This document shows positions 7,637 to 11,843 of a stretch of DNA of 11,843 nucleotides, piece by piece. The notes beneath the pieces were generated by a model that saw only the letters and a list, made by a program, of their open reading frames with translations, searched no databases and was not told the origin of the DNA. The number at the start of each line of letters is the position of its first letter. Positions within the stretch are counted from its first letter, which is position 1. Where the stretch lies: positions 1-11,843 of the forward strand of contig DEAY01000484.1 of assembly GCA_002348345.1 (NCBI GenBank). The letters run 5' to 3'. The position numbers and the translations under genes were made by a program. Source of the stretch: Verrucomicrobia bacterium UBA2970. Lineage in GTDB: Bacteria > Verrucomicrobiota > Verrucomicrobiia > Limisphaerales > AAA164-E04.

Positions 7637-9367
7637 ATGTCAGAATTTGCCGCAAATCCCTTATTGGGCCTTCTCCAAGAGCAAGCGCTCCTGGATGATC
7701 TGCAGCTTGAGGAAGTCAACGAAGAGGTGACGAAGAGTGGGAAGTCCGCTTTTCGGGTCGTTCAGGATTTTGGTCATCTCGACAAGGCGACGCTCCTTCA
7801 ATCCATTGCCAATCATATGGGGGCAATGGTCGTGGATGTTAACGAAAACACAGTGACACCCGAGTTGAAGGAGATCATCAACGATGAGACCGCGAAAACG
7901 TACCAGTGTGTTCCCGTTTCCATGGAAGACGGGGTGTTGCACGTGGCATTGGCGGATCCTTTGGACCCCTCGAAAGTGGATGAGATGGGCTATGTCATTC
8001 CCTATCCCATTCAGTTGGTCGTGGCTGATCCCGAGGCGGTTGAAAATGCCTTGATGAACTCCTACGAAGGAGCGGGGGCGGGTGGAATTGATATTGAGAG
8101 TGGAATTGCGGACATTTTGGACGAACTCGGTGTCGAGGCCGATGATCTTTCACAAAGCGGCGGTTCTCAGGTCGATGAGGACGCGCTGGTCATTTCGGAG
8201 GATGACGATGACACGGCCCCCATCGTGAGGTTTGTAAACCTGGTGTTGAGCCAGGCCGTAGAGGACCGAGCCAGCGATATTCATTTCGAGCCGTTTGAGA
8301 ATGAGTACAAGATTCGCTATCGCGTCGATGGTGCCCTCTATGAGATGTCCCCACCGCCCAAGGCGATGGCGGGTCCGATTGCTTCTCGCATCAAGATCAT
8401 GTCCAACCTCAATATTTCCGAGACCCGGCTTCCCCAAGACGGTCGTATTTCGGTAAATCTGGGAGGGCGTCAGATTGACTTGCGTGTGTCCACTCTTCCG
8501 ACTTCTTTTGGGGAGTCGGTGGTGCTTCGTGTTTTGGATCGGACGGCGGTGACCCTTGAGTTGGAGAAGTTGGGGTTTCCCCCGGAGATTCTGGAGTTTA
8601 CCGCGCAAGCAATTGATCAACCCAATGGGATCTTCGTGGTCACAGGGCCGACTGGGTGTGGCAAAACCACGACGCTTTATTCATGCTTGCGCCGGGTGAA
8701 TCGTCCGGGGCACAAATTATTAACGGTCGAAGATCCTGTGGAGTTTGACATTGAAGGCATCATGCAGGTGCCGGTGATTGAATCGGTCGGAATGACCTTT
8801 GCCGCGGGCTTGCGGGCCTTTCTGCGTCAGGATCCGGATATCATCATGGTCGGGGAAATGCGTGATCTGGAAACTTCTCAGATTGCAATTCAGGCCTCGC
8901 TTACAGGCCACTTGGTGTTGAGTACATTGCATACCAATGATGCGCCCGGCACGGTGACCCGGTTGACTGATATGGGGGTCGAACCCTTTCTTGTGTCCTC
9001 CACCCTGGTGGGGGTGATGGGGCAGCGCCTGGTGCGTACCATTTGTGCTCGGTGCAAGACTCCGTTGGAACCAACGGAACAGCAACTGAATCAGCTCGGC
9101 GTTTCTCCTGACGAGATGAGTGACAAATCGTTCGCTTTTGGGAGGGGTTGTGGCGAATGTAATGATACGGGCTATCGGGGGCGAAAAGGCATCTTTGAGT
9201 TGTTGCGGGTCACCGATGCCATTCGTGCCTTGATCAATGATCGATCGCCGTCCGTGGTGTTGAAGCAGAAAGCGGTCGAGGAAGGGATGATCACGCTGCG
9301 GGACGATGGTCTCCGAAGTGTCTTTGACGGCGTGACAACCATGGATGAAGTGCTGAAATACACATAG
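7637..9367 (+). CDS. GspE/PilB-family assembly ATPase (second copy)
   Basis: This second assembly ATPase (576 aa from ATG 7637) has the same order of domains as the first: an N-terminal MshEN/T2SSE_N domain (about 1-145), an acidic linker (EDALVISEDDDDTAP), SDIHFEP at the start of the core, Walker A GPTGCGKTT (K343), Asp box TVEDPVEF, Walker B LRQDPDIIMVGEMRD (396-410, E407) and the His box TGHLVLSTLHTND. The zinc tetracysteine is intact (C470/C473, C505/C508). Here the canonical Asp-Pro-Asp is kept, unlike the first copy. A GTG at 7631 would add two residues; I chose the ATG because GAGAG lies five bases upstream of it, but the GTG has GGAAG before it and is nearly as good. It follows pilT by 19 nt and directly precedes pilC, so it is the more likely partner of that PilC. 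Confidence 0.92.
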   Translation: MSEFAANPLLGLLQEQALLDDLQLEEVNEEVTKSGKSAFRVVQDFGHLDKATLLQSIANHMGAMVVDVNENTVTPELKEIINDETAKTYQCVPVSMEDGVLHVALADPLDPSKVDEMGYVIPYPIQLVVADPEAVENALMNSYEGAGAGGIDIESGIADILDELGVEADDLSQSGGSQVDEDALVISEDDDDTAPIVRFVNLVLSQAVEDRASDIHFEPFENEYKIRYRVDGALYEMSPPPKAMAGPIASRIKIMSNLNISETRLPQDGRISVNLGGRQIDLRVSTLPTSFGESVVLRVLDRTAVTLELEKLGFPPEILEFTAQAIDQPNGIFVVTGPTGCGKTTTLYSCLRRVNRPGHKLLTVEDPVEFDIEGIMQVPVIESVGMTFAAGLRAFLRQDPDIIMVGEMRDLETSQIAIQASLTGHLVLSTLHTNDAPGTVTRLTDMGVEPFLVSSTLVGVMGQRLVRTICARCKTPLEPTEQQLNQLGVSPDEMSDKSFAFGRGCGECNDTGYRGRKGIFELLRVTDAIRALINDRSPSVVLKQKAVEEGMITLRDDGLRSVFDGVTTMDEVLKYT

Positions 9368-9378
9368 GAAATACGATT

Positions 9379-10653
9379 ATGCCTAAGTTTAATTACGTTG
9401 CCATGGATTCGCGGGGGAAGGAGACCAAAGGGTCTGTCGACGTGGCGAATCAGGAGCAGGCCATCAATCGCCTCAAGGAAATGGGGTATTTTCCGACCAA
9501 GGTGACGGAAGCTTCATCGGGTAAGGCAAAAGGCGGCAAGAAGAAGGCGGCGAAGAAGAAGAAGAAGGGCAAGGGGATCAACATCACCATCCCCGGTTTC
9601 GGCGGAAAGGTGAAACCGAAGATCCTGACGACCTTCACCCGCCAGTTGGCGACGCTGGTGGATGCCGGTCTGCCGCTCTTGAGAGGGCTTAGGGTTCTGG
9701 GCAAGCAGGAAAAGAATCCGACCTTGAAGCGAATCATCAATGACCTCGGAGATAGTATCGAGGGGGGGAGCACTTTTTCGGAGGGCTTGGCCCAACATCC
9801 CAAGACGTTCAACAAGCTATTCATCAACATGGTCAAGGCTGGAGAGCTTGGCGGTGTGTTGGAAGTGGTTTTGAATCGACTTGCCGAATTCATGGAGAAA
9901 GCGGAGAAGATCAAAGGAAAGGTCATCGCAGCGATGTTCTATCCTGCGGCGGTCATGACCGTAGCGGGTGGTATTCTGATTCTCCTGATGGTGGTGGTGG
10001 TGCCCAAGTTCAAGCAGATCTTTGCCGACATGTTGGAAGGGGCGGCCCTGCCCGCCTTTACCCAAGTCGTACTTAATATCAGTGATACCATTAAGAGTAA
10101 CTTTTTGGGAGTGGCTGCCGGGGTATTTGCTGCGTTTATCCTACTGAAGCTCTTGACTAAGTTCAAATGGGGACGGTGGCTCTTTGATAAATTCAAGTTG
10201 AAGTTCCCAGTCTTGGGACCGGTGGTCAGCAAGGTGGCCATCTCCCGATTTACTCGAACCCTCGGTACACTGGTAAGCAGTGGTGTTCCTATCCTTCAGG
10301 CGTTGACGATTGTTCGTGAAACTTCCGGCAATGTGGTCGTGAGTAACGCCGTGACGATGGTTCATGAGAGTGTTAAGGAGGGAGAGACTATTACAGCACC
10401 GCTGGATCAGTCCAAGGTGTTTCCTCCCATGGTCATTAGCATGGTAGATGTTGGGGAGCAAACGGGTGCGTTACCCGAAATGTTGATGCGAATTGCAGAT
10501 AACTACGATGAGGAGGTGGATAATGCGGTCGCTGCAATGACTTCTCTCTTGGAGCCGATCATGATCGTGTTTTTGGCGGTGATCGTTGGAAGTATCGTGA
10601 TCGCACTCTTTTTGCCTTTGATCTCGCTGATTGATCAGCTTGGGGCTCAGTAA
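9379..10653 (+). CDS. pilC: PilC/GspF-family inner-membrane platform protein
   Basis: This 424-residue protein is the inner-membrane platform on which assembly and retraction ATPases act. It has two T2SSF repeats. The first is about 84-210 (FTRQLATLVDAGLPLLRGLRVL, EGLAQHPKTFNKLFINMVKAGE, VIAAMFYPA) and the second about 288-415 (RFTRTLGTLVSSGVPILQAL, VGEQTGALPEML, LEPIMIVFLAVIVG). Predicted membrane segments lie at about 188-208, 242-259 and 393-415. The N-terminus (FNYVAMDSRGKETKGSVD) is typical. Between this and the first repeat is a lysine-rich insert (49-66, 11 Lys of 18), encoded partly by (AAG)5 at 9553-9567. A good AGGAAAT precedes the ATG, overlapping the stop of the preceding ATPase gene. 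This is the last gene of the operon, followed by a strong terminator. PilC is preferred over GspF because PilT is in the operon. Confidence 0.92.
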   Translation: MPKFNYVAMDSRGKETKGSVDVANQEQAINRLKEMGYFPTKVTEASSGKAKGGKKKAAKKKKKGKGINITIPGFGGKVKPKILTTFTRQLATLVDAGLPLLRGLRVLGKQEKNPTLKRIINDLGDSIEGGSTFSEGLAQHPKTFNKLFINMVKAGELGGVLEVVLNRLAEFMEKAEKIKGKVIAAMFYPAAVMTVAGGILILLMVVVVPKFKQIFADMLEGAALPAFTQVVLNISDTIKSNFLGVAAGVFAAFILLKLLTKFKWGRWLFDKFKLKFPVLGPVVSKVAISRFTRTLGTLVSSGVPILQALTIVRETSGNVVVSNAVTMVHESVKEGETITAPLDQSKVFPPMVISMVDVGEQTGALPEMLMRIADNYDEEVDNAVAAMTSLLEPIMIVFLAVIVGSIVIALFLPLISLIDQLGAQ

Positions 10654-10680
10654 AAAGAGCCGAAACCTTTAATCAGGTTG

Positions 10681-10719
10681 TGGCCACCGGTCGGTCATCC
10701 GGTGGCCATTTCCTTTCTT
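10681..10719 (+). terminator. Intrinsic terminator closing the motor operon
   Basis: A perfect 10-bp stem, TGGCCACCGG (10681-10690) against CCGGTGGCCA (10699-10708), with an 8-nt loop, is followed by the T-rich TTTCCTTTCTT. It lies 28 nt after the pilC stop codon. The T-tract is interrupted by C, but the stem is strong. It separates the motor operon from the pseudopilin genes. Confidence 0.85.
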
Positions 10720-10777
10720 CGAGAACCAGGGAAACGTGAACAGTGGGATCAAAACGGAATGATGAAGGTCAGAAAGT

Positions 10778-10795
10778 TGGCACGAATATTTCTAA
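10778..10795 (+). promoter_or_regulatory. Sigma-54-like element upstream of the first pseudopilin gene
   Basis: TGGCACG, four bases, then TTTCT matches the sigma-54 consensus (TGGCACG-N4-TTGCW) at every specified position except the G of the -12 GC. The sequence reads on as TTTCTAA. A near-identical copy precedes the next pseudopilin gene at 11700-11717 (15 of 18 identical, the three differences all being transitions). If it is a promoter, the start would be near 10805, giving a leader of about 113 nt. The loss of the normally critical -12 G means it could instead be an activator site. Confidence 0.5.
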
Positions 10796-10917
10796 GAATG
10801 TCGGGTGAATAGGCGTAAAAGTGACTGAAAACGGTTATTGGAGATGGTTCGAGGAAGAAGCGAATGCGGAGCGAGAGGGCTGAGTTGACAGTGGGGTCCC
10901 TTTTTTGAGACAGACAA

Positions 10918-11685
10918 ATGAGATTGCTGCAGAAAAACTTAAAGGACGAGTTCGTCCTTGGCCGAGTGGGGCGCCGAGGCGGAGGTGGCTTCACCCTGAT
11001 TGAGTTGTTGGTCGTGATCTCAATCATCGGAGTGTTGGCCAGTCTCACTGTGGGAATTGCAACGGTCGCCTCGACCAAGAAAAAGCTCACGGCAACTCAG
11101 GGCAAGCTTCGTGAAATTGAACTCGCGCTTGAGAGCTACAAGGCAGCGGTCGGCGGGTTTCCTCCCGATGCCAAATTTGCCAACGGGGCCGTCAATACGG
11201 TGACGAACCAGCTCTTTTACGAGTTAACGGGAACGGTCTATCGAAATGGCGGATTCGTATCCAATCAGGGCGGAGATGCCTTGAATCGGCAAGTTTGTCG
11301 GAGCGTGTTTGGGGTGGATGGGATTCAGAATACCTCGCGGAATTCTAGCCAGGCGCGTTCCTTCTTGGAGCTGGCTGGATCTGATTTCGAACCGCTGATT
11401 GGAAACAAATTCGCCGAGGTGAACCTTCTGATCGCCCCGGTGAAGTGGCCCGCATCTGCCCTCTCTGGATTTGATTCCCGGGGGCGGGCTATGGAAGACT
11501 ATCGTCCGATCAAATCGCAGCAATTGGCCCTGCGCCAATTGAATCCCATTCAATACCGCTCATCCGGAAGGGAACGTTTCAATACCAGTAGCTTTGATCT
11601 CTGGGTCGATGTCCCGATTCGCAACAAGATCTATCGGGTGAACAATTGGAGCCAAAAAGAGAAGGTCATCAGCCCGGTAAAGTAA
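10918..11685 (+). CDS. Type IV pilin-like / pseudopilin with GspG-like helix
   Basis: This 255-residue protein has a class III prepilin signal: a basic, Gly-rich leader of 24 residues, cleavage expected after G24, then FTLIELLVVISIIGVLASL with the conserved Glu at +5 (E29). Prepilin peptidase would remove the leader and methylate F25; the hydrophobic helix (25-43) anchors the subunit in the inner membrane before assembly. The stretch LREIELALESYKAAVGGFPPD (64-84) recalls the major pseudopilin GspG. The remaining globular domain (about 90-255) is much longer than that of a normal GspG and I do not recognise it. It has a single cysteine (C127). The ATG start has only GAG about ten bases upstream. 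An in-frame GTG at 10966 would give an 8-residue leader. The gene stands after the operon terminator with its own upstream element. Confidence 0.88.
   Translation: MRLLQKNLKDEFVLGRVGRRGGGGFTLIELLVVISIIGVLASLTVGIATVASTKKKLTATQGKLREIELALESYKAAVGGFPPDAKFANGAVNTVTNQLFYELTGTVYRNGGFVSNQGGDALNRQVCRSVFGVDGIQNTSRNSSQARSFLELAGSDFEPLIGNKFAEVNLLIAPVKWPASALSGFDSRGRAMEDYRPIKSQQLALRQLNPIQYRSSGRERFNTSSFDLWVDVPIRNKIYRVNNWSQKEKVISPVK
10942..10959. repeat. 18-bp perfect inverted repeat in the pseudopilin leader
   Basis: AAGGACGA (10942-10949) and TCGTCCTT (10952-10959) are exact reverse complements separated by GT. It lies inside the leader-peptide codons of the first pseudopilin. In DNA it could be an operator-type palindrome; in mRNA it could form a 7-bp stem with an AGTT loop that hides the AAGGA in front of the internal GTG at 10966. 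A chance palindrome is possible. Confidence 0.5.
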
Positions 11686-11699
11686 AATAATCTAAGATC

Positions 11700-11717
11700 T
11701 GGCATGGATGTTTCTAA
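11700..11717 (+). promoter_or_regulatory. Sigma-54-like element upstream of the second pseudopilin gene
   Basis: TGGCATG, four bases, then TTTCTAA repeats the element found at 10778-10795, with three transition differences. It lies 43 nt before the second pseudopilin ATG in the 75-nt gap between the two pseudopilin genes. A sigma-54-type start would fall near 11727. An element between two closely spaced co-directional genes suggests that each pseudopilin gene is separately controlled. Confidence 0.5.
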
Positions 11718-11760
11718 TACGATAGCGTAGACCGCGTTCAGCACGACCACTAGAAAGTTA

Positions 11761-11843
11761 ATGAAAGTGACAAGAGAGAATGCAGCGCGCTCCGCGGACC
11801 GTGGTTTCACCTTGATCGAGTTGCTCGTGGTGATCGCGATCAT
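11761..11843 (+). CDS. Pseudopilin, N-terminal part only (cut by window end)
   Basis: The first 27 codons of a second prepilin are visible. A 15-residue basic leader (MKVTRENAARSADRG) is followed by the cleavage site and FTLIELLVVIAI, with Glu at +5 after cleavage. The frame is open to the edge of the window. The ATG at 11761 is the only usable start, because the frame has a TAG at 11728-11730 and no other start codon between the two. The Shine-Dalgarno is weak (AGAAAG at 11752-11757). The N-terminus is closely similar to that of the preceding pseudopilin over the hydrophobic helix, so the gene is a paralogue or a minor pseudopilin. The length and globular domain cannot be judged here. Confidence 0.88.
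   Translation, partial: MKVTRENAARSADRGFTLIELLVVIAI

Noticed and set aside
10885..10913. TTGACA before the first pseudopilin as a sigma-70 promoter
   Set aside because: No -10 hexamer lies 15-19 bases downstream, and transcription would start inside the coding region.
11631..11843. Minus-strand open frame at the right edge
   Set aside because: It is the reverse complement of the second pseudopilin's N-terminus; the same pseudo-motif appears antisense to the first pseudopilin (10749-11090).

Overview
The window looks like a chromosomal segment from a bacterium of moderate-to-high GC, probably in the PVC group and most likely Verrucomicrobiota. This is an inference. It rests on the layout of the pilus/secretion genes (GspE/PilB-like ATPase, PilT, second GspE/PilB-like ATPase, PilC), followed by consecutive pseudopilin genes with the GFTLIELLVVI N-terminus typical of that group, and on the DUF2061 protein and ferredoxin-dependent 2-oxoacid oxidoreductase nearby. 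No rRNA, tRNA, CRISPR array, insertion sequence or phage gene was seen.

Left region (1-3713): a small DUF2061 membrane protein on the + strand converges on a minus-strand cluster. Read in its own direction, that cluster runs korA (fused gamma-alpha subunit), korB (TPP/[4Fe-4S] beta subunit) and then a Nudix hydrolase. KorA and KorB together form a 2-oxoacid:ferredoxin oxidoreductase, most likely the 2-oxoglutarate enzyme of the TCA cycle. The gene pair is separated by 42 nt.

Middle (3714-4729): an AT-rich divergent intergenic region lies between korA and a small TPR protein. A second intergenic stretch follows, holding a near-consensus sigma-70 promoter (TTGACA, 16 nt, TAGAAT) that points into the secretion/pilus operon.

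Right region (4730-11843): four co-directional genes encode the cytoplasmic and inner-membrane motor of a type IV pilus or type II secretion-like machine: assembly ATPase 1, retraction ATPase PilT, assembly ATPase 2 and platform protein PilC. A strong hairpin terminator at 10681-10719 closes this operon. Two pseudopilin genes follow; the first is complete and the second is cut by the window edge. Each is preceded by a very similar 18-bp element (consensus TGGCAYGRATRTTTCTAA) that resembles a sigma-54 -24/-12 promoter. The motor genes would drive assembly, and in part retraction, of pilins or pseudopilins such as those encoded downstream.

The most notable observations are the shared promoter-like element in front of both pseudopilin genes, the two divergent assembly ATPases flanking a PilT with only one PilC, the loss of the usual Asp-Pro-Asp in ATPase 1, a lysine-rich insert in PilC, a 10-codon minicistron before pilT and an 18-bp palindrome in the first pseudopilin's leader. 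Nothing here clearly amounts to an entirely new system.
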